This document shows, one piece after another, positions 53,103 through 62,706 of a DNA stretch of 64,000 nt. Where the stretch lies: contig NZ_LMLZ01000020.1 of NCBI RefSeq assembly GCF_001422735.1, forward strand, positions 142,945 through 206,944, in the 5' to 3' direction. Position 1 is the first letter of the stretch. Each line of letters begins with the position of its first letter. Position numbers and translations under genes: made by a program. The notes under the pieces are model-generated. The model did not search any database and was not told the DNA's origin. It was given only the letters and a program-made list of their open reading frames with translations. The DNA is from Acidovorax sp. Leaf78 (GTDB taxonomy: Bacteria > Pseudomonadota > Gammaproteobacteria > Burkholderiales > Burkholderiaceae_C).

Positions 53103-54224
53103 ATGACGGTCTCCAACACCCCCACCAGCGATGCCTGGTACCGCAGCGTCGAGAAAACCAGCCAGACCGACGACGAACGTATCAAGGACATCACCGTGTT
53201 GCCTCCTCCAGAGCACCTGATCCGCTTTTTCCCCATCAGCGGCACGCCGGTGGAATCGCTGATCACCCAGACCCGCAAGAACATCCACAACATCATGGCC
53301 GGCGAGGACGACCGCCTGCTGGTCATCATCGGCCCCTGCTCCATCCACGACCCGGCCGCCGCGCTCGAATACGCCCGCCGCCTGAAGGTGGCGCGCGAGC
53401 AGTACAAGGACACGCTGGAGATCGTGATGCGCGTGTACTTCGAGAAGCCCCGCACCACGGTGGGCTGGAAGGGCCTGATCAACGACCCCTACCTGGATGA
53501 AACCTACCGCATCGACGAAGGCCTGCGCATCGCGCGCCAGTTGCTGATCGACATCAACCGCCTGGGCATGCCGGCGGGCAGCGAGTTCCTGGACGTGATC
53601 TCGCCCCAGTACATCGGCGATTTGATCAGCTGGGGCGCCATCGGCGCGCGCACCACAGAAAGCCAGGTGCACCGCGAACTGGCATCGGGCCTGTCTGCGC
53701 CCATCGGCTTCAAAAACGGCACGGACGGCAACATCCGCATCGCCACCGATGCCATCCAGTCTGCAAGCCGCGGCCACCACTTCCTGTCGGTGCACAAGAA
53801 CGGCCAGGTCGCCATCGTCAACACCAACGGCAACAAGGACTGCCACGTCATCCTGCGCGGCGGCAAGGCCCCCAACTACGACGCCGAGAGTGTGGCCGCC
53901 GCCTGCAAGGATTTGGAGGCCGCCAAGCTGCCCGCCACCCTGATGGTGGACTGCAGCCATGCCAACAGCAGCAAGCAGCACCAAAAGCAGATGGACGTTG
54001 CGCGCGACGTGGCCGGCCAGATCGCGGGCGGCTCGCGCAGCGTTTTCGGACTGATGATCGAAAGCCACCTCACGGCCGGCGCGCAGAAGTTCACGCCCGG
54101 CAAGGACGATGCGGCAGCACTGACCTACGGGCTGAGCATCACCGACGCCTGCCTGGGCTGGGATGATTCCCTGCAATCGCTGGCCGAACTGTCGAACGCT
54201 GTGGTTGCGCGCCGCGCGCGTTGA
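53103..54224 (+). CDS. aroG: 3-deoxy-7-phosphoheptulonate synthase (DAHP synthase, type I)
   Basis: A 373-residue enzyme joining phosphoenolpyruvate and erythrose 4-phosphate, the first step of the shikimate pathway. Family motifs: LLVIIGPCSIHDPAAALEYA, RVYFEKPRTTVGWKG, GARTTESQVHRELASGLSAPIGFKNGTDG and MVDCSHANSSK. The N-terminal 45 residues, where feedback inhibitors bind in E. coli AroF/G/H, are present. The specific inhibitor (Phe, Tyr or Trp) cannot be read, so aroG is a convenient name. Expression is probably controlled by the attenuator upstream. Confidence 0.95.
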   Translation: MTVSNTPTSDAWYRSVEKTSQTDDERIKDITVLPPPEHLIRFFPISGTPVESLITQTRKNIHNIMAGEDDRLLVIIGPCSIHDPAAALEYARRLKVAREQYKDTLEIVMRVYFEKPRTTVGWKGLINDPYLDETYRIDEGLRIARQLLIDINRLGMPAGSEFLDVISPQYIGDLISWGAIGARTTESQVHRELASGLSAPIGFKNGTDGNIRIATDAIQSASRGHHFLSVHKNGQVAIVNTNGNKDCHVILRGGKAPNYDAESVAAACKDLEAAKLPATLMVDCSHANSSKQHQKQMDVARDVAGQIAGGSRSVFGLMIESHLTAGAQKFTPGKDDAAALTYGLSITDACLGWDDSLQSLAELSNAVVARRAR

Positions 54225-54342
54225 TCGAAGCTGCAAGGGCAAGGGGCAGGCCGCGGGCCGTGGCCCTAAACTGATGGCCGTGGGGCCGGTGCACGGGCAC
54301 TAGCCCCCCACGGCCCCGGTTTCAGAAGAAAGGCAACCCACC

Positions 54343-54654
54343 ATGCACAGCGAAGTCTCCGTCCGTCTGGCCGGCAACCAGGAATTCCGCATCGATTTGA
54401 AGAACGCCGAGCCCATGGGCCACGAGGCCGGCCGGCGCTGGCTGGATGAGCAGTTCACCGTGCTCGATTGCGAGCCACTGCGCGCGAGCGGCAAGGTGCT
54501 GCTGGCCGACAAGGTGCTGACCGTGGCGCGCGCCGCAGGCGAGAAGCTGCTGGCCGACCCGGCCTGGCTGCAGGACTTTGCGCGGGCAGCTACCGCTGCG
54601 CTGGCCAAGCCGGTGGTGCGCGTGGACGTGCCCGCGATGGCCGTGACGTTCTGA
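54343..54654 (+). CDS. Hypothetical small alpha/beta protein
   Basis: 103 residues, soluble, beginning HSEVSVRLAGNQEFRIDL and ending in the strand VVRVDVPAMAVTF. The middle is helical and Ala-rich (VLLADKVLTVARAAGEKLLADPAWLQDFARAATAALAKP). No signal peptide and no family recognised. It lies 118 bases after the DAHP synthase gene on the same strand. Confidence 0.72.
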   Translation: MHSEVSVRLAGNQEFRIDLKNAEPMGHEAGRRWLDEQFTVLDCEPLRASGKVLLADKVLTVARAAGEKLLADPAWLQDFARAATAALAKPVVRVDVPAMAVTF

Positions 54655-54750
54655 TGCCGGGCTGCCACCCCGCGGCGGGGTGTGCCTTGATCTGCAAGGC
54701 GGCCGGTGTGTGGTCAACGCATCGCACGCCTGGAGTGTGTTGAGGCGAGG

Positions 54751-54818
54751 ATTTAGCAGTAAAAACCGCTCTACCGCTCGTCCAACAAGCGCTAGCAGCT
54801 ATTTATTTTGTAGCGCCT
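54751..54818 (-). repeat. Dispersed repeat R1, copy D, overlapping the end of mpl
   Basis: Read on the minus strand: GCGCTACAAAATAAATAGCTGCTAGCGCTTG, then GACGAGCGGTAGAGCGG. The last codons and the TAG stop of mpl (54799-54801) lie inside the repeat. Confidence 0.72.
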
Positions 54819-56226
54819 GCAACAGCTTGGCGTGGATACCGCCGAACCCCCCGTTGCTCATGCACACGATGTGATCGCCCGGCCTTGCGGCTTCGGCAAC
54901 CTGCTGCACCAGGGTGTCGATGTCTGCGGCCGTCTGGGCGCGCTGCCCTGGGCCCACGCCCAGCGGCGCCAGGGCTTGTGCAGCGTCCCAGTCCAGCCCT
55001 GCGGTGTGGCAGAACGCCAGATCGGCCGGCTCCAGAGACCACGGTAGCTGCGCCTTCATGGCGCCCAGCTTCATGGTGTTGCTGCGCGGCTCGAACACCG
55101 CCAGGATGCGGGCATCGGTGCCGCCGATGCTGCGGCGCAGACCGTCCAGCGTGGTGCGGATGGCCGTCGGGTGGTGCGCGAAGTCGTCATACACCGCGAT
55201 GCCGCGCACGGTGCCGCGCAGCTCCATGCGCCGCTTGACGTTCTGGAACGCGCCCAGCGCCAGCGCCGCCTGCTGCGGGCCCACGCCCACATGGTGCGCC
55301 GCGGCGATGGCGGCCAGCGCGTTGAGCTGGTTGTGCACGCCGGTCAGGCCCCACTCCACGCGCGCGACCTTCTGGCCCCGGTGCAAGACGTCGAACGCAT
55401 GGGGCGCTCCGTCGGCGGAGAAATCGCTCACCGCCTCGCCGAAGCTGCTCACCTCGCTCCAGCAGCCCTTGTGCAGCACACGCACCAGGCTTTCTTCCAG
55501 CCCGTTGACCACCACGCGGCCCGACGGCGGCACGGTGCGCACGAGGTGGTGGAACTGCCGCTCGATCGCGGGCAGGTCGTCAAAGATGTCCGCGTGGTCG
55601 AACTCCAGGTTGTTCAGCACCGCGGTGCGGGGGCGGTAGTGCACGAACTTGCTGCGCTTGTCGAAAAAGGCGGTGTCGTACTCGTCCGCCTCGATGACGA
55701 AGAGCGGGGCCTCGCCCAGCGCCGCGTTGCCCGGGGCAGGGCGCCGGGCAGCGCCCAGACGGGCCGACAGGCCGAAGTTGAGCGGCACGCCGCCGATCAG
55801 GAACCCGGGCTGCTGGCCTGCGCTGTCCAGAATCCACGCCAGCATCGACGTGGTGGTGGTCTTGCCATGCGTGCCGGCCACAGCCAGCACGTGCCGACCC
55901 TGCAGCACGTGCTCGGCCAGCCACTGCGGCCCGCTGGTGTAGGGCAGGCCGGCCTCCAGGATGGCTTCCATCAGCGGAAATTTCGCCGTTCCGTCCGGCA
56001 AGCGGGCACGGCTGACCACATTGCCTACCACGAACATGTCCGGCTTCAGGGCCAACTGGTCGGCGCCGAACCCTTCGATGAGGTCGATGCCCAGCGCGCG
56101 GAGCTGGTCGCTCATGGGCGGGTAGACGCCTGCGTCGCAGCCGGTGACCTTGTGGCCCGCCTCGCGCGCCAGCGCAGCAAGGCCGCCCATGAACGTGCCG
56201 CAGATGCCCAGTATGTGTATATGCAT
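54799..56226 (-). CDS. mpl: UDP-N-acetylmuramate:L-Ala-gamma-D-Glu-meso-DAP ligase Mpl
   Basis: A 475-residue Mur-ligase-family enzyme that attaches recycled tripeptide to UDP-MurNAc in murein recycling. N-terminal HIHILGICGTFMGGLA; central P-loop G118-THGK122-TTT; EADEYDTAFFDKRSKFVHYRPR, NNLEFDHADIF and the C-terminal domain YDDFAHHPTAIRTTLDGLR and FEPRSNTMKLG are all Mpl-specific. The final residues ALQNK and the stop are encoded by an R1 repeat, so the normal C-terminus may have been replaced. It is divergent from the unknown gene at 56568. Confidence 0.95.
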   Translation of the reverse strand: MHIHILGICGTFMGGLAALAREAGHKVTGCDAGVYPPMSDQLRALGIDLIEGFGADQLALKPDMFVVGNVVSRARLPDGTAKFPLMEAILEAGLPYTSGPQWLAEHVLQGRHVLAVAGTHGKTTTTSMLAWILDSAGQQPGFLIGGVPLNFGLSARLGAARRPAPGNAALGEAPLFVIEADEYDTAFFDKRSKFVHYRPRTAVLNNLEFDHADIFDDLPAIERQFHHLVRTVPPSGRVVVNGLEESLVRVLHKGCWSEVSSFGEAVSDFSADGAPHAFDVLHRGQKVARVEWGLTGVHNQLNALAAIAAAHHVGVGPQQAALALGAFQNVKRRMELRGTVRGIAVYDDFAHHPTAIRTTLDGLRRSIGGTDARILAVFEPRSNTMKLGAMKAQLPWSLEPADLAFCHTAGLDWDAAQALAPLGVGPGQRAQTAADIDTLVQQVAEAARPGDHIVCMSNGGFGGIHAKLLQALQNK

Positions 56227-56567
56227 GGGCGCAGATTCTAAGAGCGTGCCCAGGGTGCCCTGGCAGTGGCGGCGTGCATGGGCATGTGGTGGGCGCGACC
56301 TGGCTGCAGCAGGCGCAGGCGTCGGGCCAGTGCAGAGGCGGGCGGCAATGGCGCCGGGATGGCATGGGCGTTGACCCGACGCTGCGCAGGGTGCATATGT
56401 GAAGTGAAAATTGCCCCTGCCGCTCATGTGTATTGCGCTGAAAGCTATAAAAATAGGAGCATCTGCCGGGAATGCGCCCCATCCCGCCACGTCCAAGGGT
56501 CAACCCTCACCCCGGGCGGCACTTGGAGCCACAATGCAGTGGTGTCCTTCTTCCATCCTTGCCTGCC
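56227..56567. other. Divergent intergenic region between mpl and an unknown gene
   Basis: 341 bases. It contains GAAAGCTATAAAAATAGGAGC at about 56439-56460, an AT-rich block that may belong to a promoter or to a degenerate repeat. Nothing else was recognised. Confidence 0.45.
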
Positions 56568-57167
56568 ATGCACACACCTCTGAGCGAAGAAATCGCACAC
56601 ACCACGGCCCGGCTGGTGGTGGAAGAAGGCCTGGAGTGGGGGCCGGCCAAGCGCCGGGCGCTGCGCCAGATGGGCTTGCCCGCCCGGACGCCGCTGCCGG
56701 ATAACGACCTCGTCGAGGCGGCAGTGCGCGAGTACATCGACCTCTTTTGCGCCGACACCCAGCCGCGCGAGTTGTTGGCGCTGCGGCAGCTGGCGCTGGT
56801 GTGGATGGAGCGCATGGCGACGTTTCGCCCGCACCTGGCCGGGGCCGTCTGGCACGGCACGGCCACGCGGCTGTCGGATATCTACATTCAATTGTTCTGC
56901 GATGACTCGAAATCTGCAGAAATAGCGCTCATCGACCACCATGTGGACTACGAGCCGCGCACGGTGACCGGGTTTCATGGCGAGTCCGTGGAGGCCCTGA
57001 GCCTGGGCAGCAAGTCGCCTGAGCTCAACGAAATGATCGGGGTGCACCTCATGGTCTACGACCTGGACGACATGCGCGGCGCGCTGCGGCCCGACTCCAA
57101 AGGCCGTGTGCCGCGTGGCGACATCGCTGCGGTGCGCCGGCTTCTGCAGGAAAATGCCGCTCCATGA
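56568..57167 (+). CDS. Conserved-looking protein of unknown function upstream of tlpA
   Basis: 199 residues, soluble. The N-terminal helices EEIAHTTARLVVEEGLEWGPAKRRALRQMG and LLALRQLALVWMERMATFRPHL are followed by a small alpha/beta region (ATRLSDIYIQLFCDDSKSAEIALIDHHVDYEPRTVTGF) and VHLMVYDLDDMRGAL. The HLAGAVWHGTATRLSDIYIQLFCDD stretch recalls nucleotidyltransferase folds, but this is not secure. The stop overlaps the tlpA start (ATGA), so the two are translationally coupled. No family name is offered. Confidence 0.78.
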   Translation: MHTPLSEEIAHTTARLVVEEGLEWGPAKRRALRQMGLPARTPLPDNDLVEAAVREYIDLFCADTQPRELLALRQLALVWMERMATFRPHLAGAVWHGTATRLSDIYIQLFCDDSKSAEIALIDHHVDYEPRTVTGFHGESVEALSLGSKSPELNEMIGVHLMVYDLDDMRGALRPDSKGRVPRGDIAAVRRLLQENAAP

Positions 57168-57745
57168 ACGCACCGCAATCGCCAGATTCCCCTTTGCCGG
57201 CAGCCGCGGCACACCTCCCGTCGCCCGCGCGCCGGCGCATGTTGTATGCGGGCGTGGCGGGCGCTGCAGCACTCGGTGGCGCGGGCCTGGCCTGGTGGAA
57301 GTTCCAGCCGCACGCCATCGACAGCGGCGCCGAGCAGGCGCTGTGGACGCAGGAATTCGAGCGGCCCGAGGGTGGAACGCTGGCTTTGCAGTCCTTGGCA
57401 GGCAAGCCTCTTCTGCTGAACTTCTGGGCCACGTGGTGCCCGCCGTGCGTGGAAGAGCTTCCCATGCTCAATGCGTTTTACCGTGAACAGGCCGCCAATG
57501 GATGGCAAGTGCTGGGTTTGGCGATCGATCAACCCTCTGCGGTACGCAAGTTTTTGGCACGCATTCCGCTGGAGTTTCCGGTCGGGCTGGCGGGCCTGGG
57601 CGGGACGGAGCTCGGCCGTTCGTTGGGTAACCTTACGGGGGGCTTGCCCTTCACCGTGGTGCTGGGTAGCAACGGGCGGGTGCTGCACCGTAAAATGGGG
57701 CAAGTCACACCGCAGGATCTGCAGCTCTGGTCCGCGCTGCGCTGA
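57164..57745 (+). CDS. TlpA-family thiol-disulfide reductase
   Basis: A 193-residue membrane-anchored periplasmic thioredoxin-like protein. The N-terminal anchor is MLYAGVAGAAALGGAGLAW after a short cytoplasmic, twin-Arg-like lead (ARRR). The active site C92-P-P-C95 is in NFWATWCPPCVEELP, with the cis-proline region GGLPFTVVLG. It is probably involved in keeping periplasmic thiols reduced, for example in cytochrome c maturation. Coupled to the preceding unknown gene by an ATGA overlap. Confidence 0.92.
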   Translation: MNAPQSPDSPLPAAAAHLPSPARRRMLYAGVAGAAALGGAGLAWWKFQPHAIDSGAEQALWTQEFERPEGGTLALQSLAGKPLLLNFWATWCPPCVEELPMLNAFYREQAANGWQVLGLAIDQPSAVRKFLARIPLEFPVGLAGLGGTELGRSLGNLTGGLPFTVVLGSNGRVLHRKMGQVTPQDLQLWSALR

Positions 57746-57893
57746 ACTTTTTGGCTGATATCCATGCCGCCGGGGAGGGTAGGTACTGCAAATTGTCAGC
57801 AGAAGTTCATGAAAAATAACTGTGGAAGACGGTGATAGGGTGAAATTGGAGTAAATTCGCGCCCTATTCAGTTTTATAGCCGTTGGAGCTTCC

Positions 57894-58346
57894 ATGGATC
57901 TGCGAAAACTCAAAACCCTCATCGATCTCGTGTCCGAGTCGAACGTGTCCGAACTCGAAATCACTGAGGCCGAGGGCAAAGTCCGCATCGTCAAGAGCGG
58001 TGGCGCGGTCGTTCAGCAATACGTGCCGGCCCCTGTGCAAGCCCCCGCCCCTGCACCTGCCGCAGCCGCTGTGGGCGAGCTGCCCGCCCCGACCGCCGCA
58101 GCAGCGCCTGCGGGCCACATCGTCAAGTCCCCCATGGTGGGCACGTTCTACCGCTCGTCCAGCCCGGGCGCCAAGGCCTTTGTCGAAGTAGGCAGCCAGG
58201 TCAAGGAAGGCGAGACCATCTGCATCATCGAGGCCATGAAGATCCTGAACGAGATCGAGGCCGACAAGTCGGGCACGGTCACCCGCATCCTGGGCGAAAA
58301 CGGCCAGGCCGTGGAATACGGACAGCCGCTGTTCGTGATCGAATAA
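57894..58346 (+). CDS. accB: Acetyl-CoA carboxylase biotin carboxyl carrier protein
   Basis: A 150-residue carrier subunit. The N-terminal [21 protein letters not shown] is typical, followed by an Ala/Pro linker (about 45-72) and the biotinyl domain with the biotin-accepting lysine K116 in EAMKILNE, and the thumb region [16 protein letters not shown]. It receives carboxyl groups from AccC and passes them to AccAD for malonyl-CoA synthesis. accC follows 7 bases later, so the two form an operon. aroQ, which sits just before accB in many related bacteria, is absent here. Confidence 0.97.
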   Translation: MDLRKLKTLIDLVSESNVSELEITEAEGKVRIVKSGGAVVQQYVPAPVQAPAPAPAAAAVGELPAPTAAAAPAGHIVKSPMVGTFYRSSSPGAKAFVEVGSQVKEGETICIIEAMKILNEIEADKSGTVTRILGENGQAVEYGQPLFVIE

Positions 58347-58353
58347 GGCGCTC

Positions 58354-59703
58354 ATGTTCAAGAAGATTCTTGTTGCCAATCGCGGCGAAATTGCCCTGCG
58401 AATCCAGCGCGCCTGCCATGAGCTGGGCGTGAAGGCGGTGATGGTCTACTCCGAGGCCGACCGCGACGCCAAGTACGTCAAGCTGGCGGAAGAAGCGGTG
58501 TGCATCGGCCCCGCCCCGTCCCCGCTGTCCTACCTCAACATGCCGGCCATCATCTCGGCCGCCGAGGTGACCGACGCCGAAGCCATCCACCCCGGTTACG
58601 GCTTCCTGTCCGAGAACGCCGACTTTGCCGAGCGCGTGGAAAAGAGCGGGTTCCAGTTCATCGGCCCCACGCCGGACAACATTCGCACGATGGGCGACAA
58701 GGTCTCGGCCAAGCAGGCCATGATCCGCGCCGGCGTGCCCTGCGTGCCGGGGTCCGAAGGCGAGCTGCCCGATGACCCGGTGCAGATCCGCCGCATTGCC
58801 AAGGCCGTGGGCTACCCCGTGATCATCAAGGCCGCCGGCGGTGGCGGCGGCCGCGGCATGCGCGTGGTGCACACCGAAGCCGCCCTGGTCAATGCCGTGC
58901 AGATGACCAAGGCCGAAGCGGGTGCCGCGTTCGGCAATCCTGCGGTGTACATGGAGAAGTTCCTCCAGAACCCGCGCCACATCGAGATCCAGATCCTGGC
59001 CGACAAGCACCGCAACGCGGTGTACCTCGGCGAGCGCGACTGCTCCATGCAGCGCCGCCACCAGAAGGTGATCGAAGAGGCTCCGGCCCCGGGCATTCCC
59101 CGCAAGCTGATCGAAAAGATCGGCGAGCGCTGCGTGGCCGCCTGCAAGAAGATCGGTTACCGCGGTGCGGGCACGTTCGAGTTCCTGTACGAGAACGGCG
59201 AGTTCTACTTCATCGAGATGAACACGCGCGTGCAGGTGGAGCACCCGGTGACCGAGTGGATCACGGGCGTGGACATCGTGAAGACGCAGATCATGGTCGC
59301 CGCGGGCGAGAAGCTGCCGTTCACCCAGCGCCAGATCGAGATCCGCGGCCATGCCATCGAGTGCCGGATCAACGCGGAAGATCCCTACAAGTTCGTCCCA
59401 TCCCCCGGACGCATCACCACCTGGCATCCGCCGGGCGGCCCGGGCGTGCGGGTGGATTCGCATGCGTACACCAACTACTTCGTGCCGCCCAACTACGACT
59501 CGATGATCGGCAAGATCATCGTGCACGGCGATACGCGCGAGCAGGCCCTGGCCCGCATGCGCACGGCGCTGAACGAGACGGTGATCGAAGGCATCAACAC
59601 CAACGTGCCGCTGCACCGCGAGCTGATGGTGGACGCCAAGTTCATGGCCGGCGGCACCAACATCCACTACCTGGAAGAGTGGCTGTCGCAGCACAAGCGC
59701 TAG
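58354..59703 (+). CDS. accC: Biotin carboxylase subunit of acetyl-CoA carboxylase
   Basis: A 449-residue ATP-grasp enzyme carboxylating biotin on AccB. N-terminal [21 protein letters not shown]-grasp loop [16 protein letters not shown]; catalytic stretch [23 protein letters not shown]-terminal [20 protein letters not shown]. Length matches the family exactly. Co-transcribed with accB; an R2 repeat lies just after the stop. Confidence 0.98.
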   Translation: MFKKILVANRGEIALRIQRACHELGVKAVMVYSEADRDAKYVKLAEEAVCIGPAPSPLSYLNMPAIISAAEVTDAEAIHPGYGFLSENADFAERVEKSGFQFIGPTPDNIRTMGDKVSAKQAMIRAGVPCVPGSEGELPDDPVQIRRIAKAVGYPVIIKAAGGGGGRGMRVVHTEAALVNAVQMTKAEAGAAFGNPAVYMEKFLQNPRHIEIQILADKHRNAVYLGERDCSMQRRHQKVIEEAPAPGIPRKLIEKIGERCVAACKKIGYRGAGTFEFLYENGEFYFIEMNTRVQVEHPVTEWITGVDIVKTQIMVAAGEKLPFTQRQIEIRGHAIECRINAEDPYKFVPSPGRITTWHPPGGPGVRVDSHAYTNYFVPPNYDSMIGKIIVHGDTREQALARMRTALNETVIEGINTNVPLHRELMVDAKFMAGGTNIHYLEEWLSQHKR

Positions 59704-59719
59704 GCAGGCGGGGTACAAC

Positions 59720-59795
59720 CCGCTGAGTCGCGTTGCGCCTTCCCCTTCTCTCGAACTACTGCGCAGGTTGGGAAGGGGGACACCTCCAGCTGGCA
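59720..59795. repeat. Dispersed GC-rich repeat R2, copy 3 (inverted)
   Basis: GCTGAGTCGCGTTGCGCCTTCCCC is the reverse complement of the R2 core seen at 13730-13805 and 39069-39112. It ends in GGGAAGGGGGACACC. It lies between accC and prmA. Confidence 0.68.
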
Positions 59796-59917
59796 AGTTC
59801 TGTGCGCTGTTCAAGAGCCATGGTTTGTGCCGGGCTGTTGCTGGCGCGGCAATGGTTGGTTTACATGCTGGCCTCTGGCAACGGGGGCCGGCATTTCATT
59901 TTTTCTGAGAGTCGCCC

Positions 59918-60820
59918 ATGTTTGAGCTCAGCCTGATGTGCCCGGAAGACAGTATCGAAGCGGTCAGCGACGCGCTGGACGCGCTGGATGCGCTGTCGGT
60001 ATCGGTGGAAGACGCCGACGCGCAGACCGATGCCGAGCAGGCGCTGTTCGGCGAGCCCGGCATGCCCCCGCCCAAGGACGGATGGCAGCGCAGCCGGGTG
60101 GTGGCACTCTTCCAGACCGAGACTGGAGCCCATGAGGCGCGGGATCTGTTGGCCGTACAGGACTTCTTCGAAGGCTGCCAAGTGCTGGGTGTCGCCAAGG
60201 TCGAAGAGCAGGACTGGGTGCGGCTCACGCAGTCGCAGTTCGCGCCGGTGGACATCACGCCCGATTTCTGGATCGTGCCCACCTGGCATGAGCTGCCCGC
60301 CGAGGCCAAGCGCAGCATCCGCCTGGACCCCGGCCTGGCCTTTGGCACCGGCACCCACCCCACCACACGCATGTGCCTGCGCTGGATCGCGCGCCACGGC
60401 GCCACCGACGCGGCCCAGGGCAACCCGCTGGGGCGTGTGCTCGACTACGGCTGCGGCTCCGGCATCCTGGCCATCGGCGCCGCCAAATTCGGGGCTACCG
60501 ACATCGACGCGGTCGACATCGATCCCGCTGCCGTGGAGTCCACCGCCCTGAATGCGGCCGCCAACGAAGTGGTGTTGCACGCAGGCTTGCCGGACAAGGC
60601 GAAGGGCCAGTACCAGACGGTGCTGGCGAACATCCTGGCCACCCCCCTGCGCGTGTTGGCCCCTTTGCTGTGCGGGCACGTGGCCGTCGGTGGCCACCTG
60701 GTGCTGGCTGGCATCCTGGCGCGGCAGAGTGAGGAGCTCAAGGAGGCGTATGCCCCATGGGTTCAGCTGGAGGTGTCGGACACCGAGGACGGCTGGATCC
60801 TGATGACGGCCCGGCGCTGA
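59918..60820 (+). CDS. prmA: Ribosomal protein L11 methyltransferase PrmA
   Basis: A 300-residue SAM-dependent enzyme that trimethylates L11. The N-terminal substrate-binding domain (MFELSLMCPEDSIEAVSDAL) precedes a Rossmann methyltransferase with LDPGLAFGTGTHPTTRMCLRWI, the SAM loop VLDYGCGSGILAIGAAKFGA and the catalytic-region motif VLANILATPL. It belongs to the accB-accC-prmA-DUF3426 cluster common in Burkholderiales. Confidence 0.96.
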   Translation: MFELSLMCPEDSIEAVSDALDALDALSVSVEDADAQTDAEQALFGEPGMPPPKDGWQRSRVVALFQTETGAHEARDLLAVQDFFEGCQVLGVAKVEEQDWVRLTQSQFAPVDITPDFWIVPTWHELPAEAKRSIRLDPGLAFGTGTHPTTRMCLRWIARHGATDAAQGNPLGRVLDYGCGSGILAIGAAKFGATDIDAVDIDPAAVESTALNAAANEVVLHAGLPDKAKGQYQTVLANILATPLRVLAPLLCGHVAVGGHLVLAGILARQSEELKEAYAPWVQLEVSDTEDGWILMTARR

Positions 60821-60873
60821 GCTTGCCGCTTGCCCGTGGTGGGTCGGTACCGCGCCCCTACAATCGCCCGCAG

Positions 60874-62655
60874 ATGAGCCAGATCACCCGTTGCCCGTCC
60901 TGCGCCACCTCGTTCAAGGTGGTGGCAGACCAATTGCGCATTTCGGAAGGATGGGTGCGCTGCGGCCAGTGCAAAGAAGTGTTCGATGCGGCAGCCCACC
61001 TGCTGCCCGCGCCGCCCCCGCCGCTGCTGCCCGATGTCTCCCTGACGGATGTGCGTCCGCCCCCGGCCCCGGTGGTGCGCAAGCCGGACACAGGGCGCGC
61101 GTGGGCCGGCACGGCTCCTGTAGCGCCACTGCCTACCGCTCCCGCTCCCTCCGTGACAGTGCCGGCGGCGCCGTTGTATGCGGCGCAGGATTTTTCGTTG
61201 TTCCCGGCGGATCCTTTGGACGATGCGCATGCGGTCGTAGGCGTAGGCTTGGGTGTGGATGCCGGTGCTGCTCTGGCCTCCGCCGATGCGCCCGACGTAC
61301 CCGACATAACCGATACACCTGAATTTCCTGCTGTCCCCGAGATGCCGGAGCAAGTGCTTGCGGTGCCAGAAGCGGCCGTCCCGGCATTTCTGGCGGCAGG
61401 TAGCACCACTGGCCAGCGACAAGGCGAAGATCTTCAGCTTGAGCCTCTCACGCCATTTGGCTGGCGCACCCGCCAAGGCGCAGCCACCCAGAAGGCCGCG
61501 GGGTCTGCAACCGAAGCGCACGCTCTGCCTGCACCTGCCGTGCCGGCAGACCCCATGCCGTCAGCGGCCCGCATCGATGTGGCGTCGGCGTCGCTCCCTG
61601 CAGCAGTGGTCATCGGGGCCAGATCCACACCTGTCGGGGCCAGTGAGGCGGCGATTTCACCAGTGCCCCTGGTGCCTGCCGTACCCTTGCCCGCGGGCTA
61701 CGAGCTGCCCTTTGCAGATCTTCGCGACGACGAAGATCCGCTCGACATGCCGTCGTTCGAGTCGACGGTGCCTGCCGAGCTGACGCCCCTGGGTTACCCG
61801 GCGCTCGAGTTGCCCATCAGGCCTGTGACGGCGCCGCCCGCGCCCGTCGCGCCACCGCGGCTTGCGCCCAGCCCCGAGCCGCACTCTGATGACGTCTTGG
61901 CAGTCCCACCATCGTCATCGTCCGCAGCAGCTGTGCAGGTGCAGCACGCTGCACAGGGTTTGCCGTCGGTGGAGTTTGATGCGCCACCTCTGCAACCTGT
62001 GCCGCCAAGCCCCGCAGGGCTGGCGTTGGTGGAGGACGATTCCCCCGCTGCGGTGCTACAGGCCAAGCCCCGCAAGGCACCTCGGGCGGAAGCGGACGAT
62101 GATGATCACGACGCAGAACCGCATGCCGAACCGCATGAAGAAGAGGTGAGCTTTGTTGTGGCCGCACGCCGCAAGGCGTTCTGGCGCAGGCCCGCCGTGC
62201 GGGCTGTGCTGGTCGTGGTCGTGCTGCTGGCCACACTGGCGCTGGCATTGCAGGTGGCCGTGCAGGAGCGCGACCGCATTGCGGCGTTGGATGCACGGGC
62301 GCGGCCATGGCTGACCAGGCTGTGTGTGCCGCTGCAGTGCGACATTGCGCCACAACGCCAGATCGCTGATGTGGTCATCGACAGCTCTTCCTTCAACAAG
62401 GCGCGGGGCGACAGCTACCAGCTCACCCTGGCCATGAAGAGCAAGGCCAGCATTGCGCTGGCGATGCCGGCGGTGGAGTTGACGCTGACCGATGCGCAAG
62501 ACCAGCCGGTGTTGCGGCGGGTACTGCTGCCTGCCGACATGGGGGCGCCGTCCGAGTTGCCCGCCCGTGGCGAGTGGTCGACCGCGGTGTCGGTGGTCGT
62601 GACCACCGGCGGGGCACGTGTGGCCGGATACCGGCTGCTGGCGTTCTACCCCTGA
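60874..62655 (+). CDS. Zinc-ribbon / DUF3426 membrane protein
   Basis: 593 residues. The N-terminal MJ0042-type zinc ribbon has C7-x2-C10 and C30-x2-C33 (RCPSC ... RCGQC). A very long, Pro/Ala-rich, probably disordered linker (about 50-430) follows, then one membrane helix (VRAVLVVVVLLATLALALQVAV) and a C-terminal DUF3426 domain (SFNKARGDSYQLTLAMKSK, VELTLTDAQDQPVLRRVL). The linker is longer than usual. Function unknown; the arrangement suggests a cytoplasmic zinc sensor tethered to a periplasmic domain. It follows prmA. Confidence 0.9.
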   Translation: MSQITRCPSCATSFKVVADQLRISEGWVRCGQCKEVFDAAAHLLPAPPPPLLPDVSLTDVRPPPAPVVRKPDTGRAWAGTAPVAPLPTAPAPSVTVPAAPLYAAQDFSLFPADPLDDAHAVVGVGLGVDAGAALASADAPDVPDITDTPEFPAVPEMPEQVLAVPEAAVPAFLAAGSTTGQRQGEDLQLEPLTPFGWRTRQGAATQKAAGSATEAHALPAPAVPADPMPSAARIDVASASLPAAVVIGARSTPVGASEAAISPVPLVPAVPLPAGYELPFADLRDDEDPLDMPSFESTVPAELTPLGYPALELPIRPVTAPPAPVAPPRLAPSPEPHSDDVLAVPPSSSSAAAVQVQHAAQGLPSVEFDAPPLQPVPPSPAGLALVEDDSPAAVLQAKPRKAPRAEADDDDHDAEPHAEPHEEEVSFVVAARRKAFWRRPAVRAVLVVVVLLATLALALQVAVQERDRIAALDARARPWLTRLCVPLQCDIAPQRQIADVVIDSSSFNKARGDSYQLTLAMKSKASIALAMPAVELTLTDAQDQPVLRRVLLPADMGAPSELPARGEWSTAVSVVVTTGGARVAGYRLLAFYP

Positions 62656-62706
62656 GCCGCCCGAGCAGTCTCTTCTCCCTTTCTTTTTCCAACCTACATC
62701 ACCGAT

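Noticed and set aside
56439..56460. GAAAGCTATAAAAATAGGAGC as a further R1 copy
   Set aside because: Only a short AT-rich part resembles R1 and the AAGCGGTAGA block is missing.
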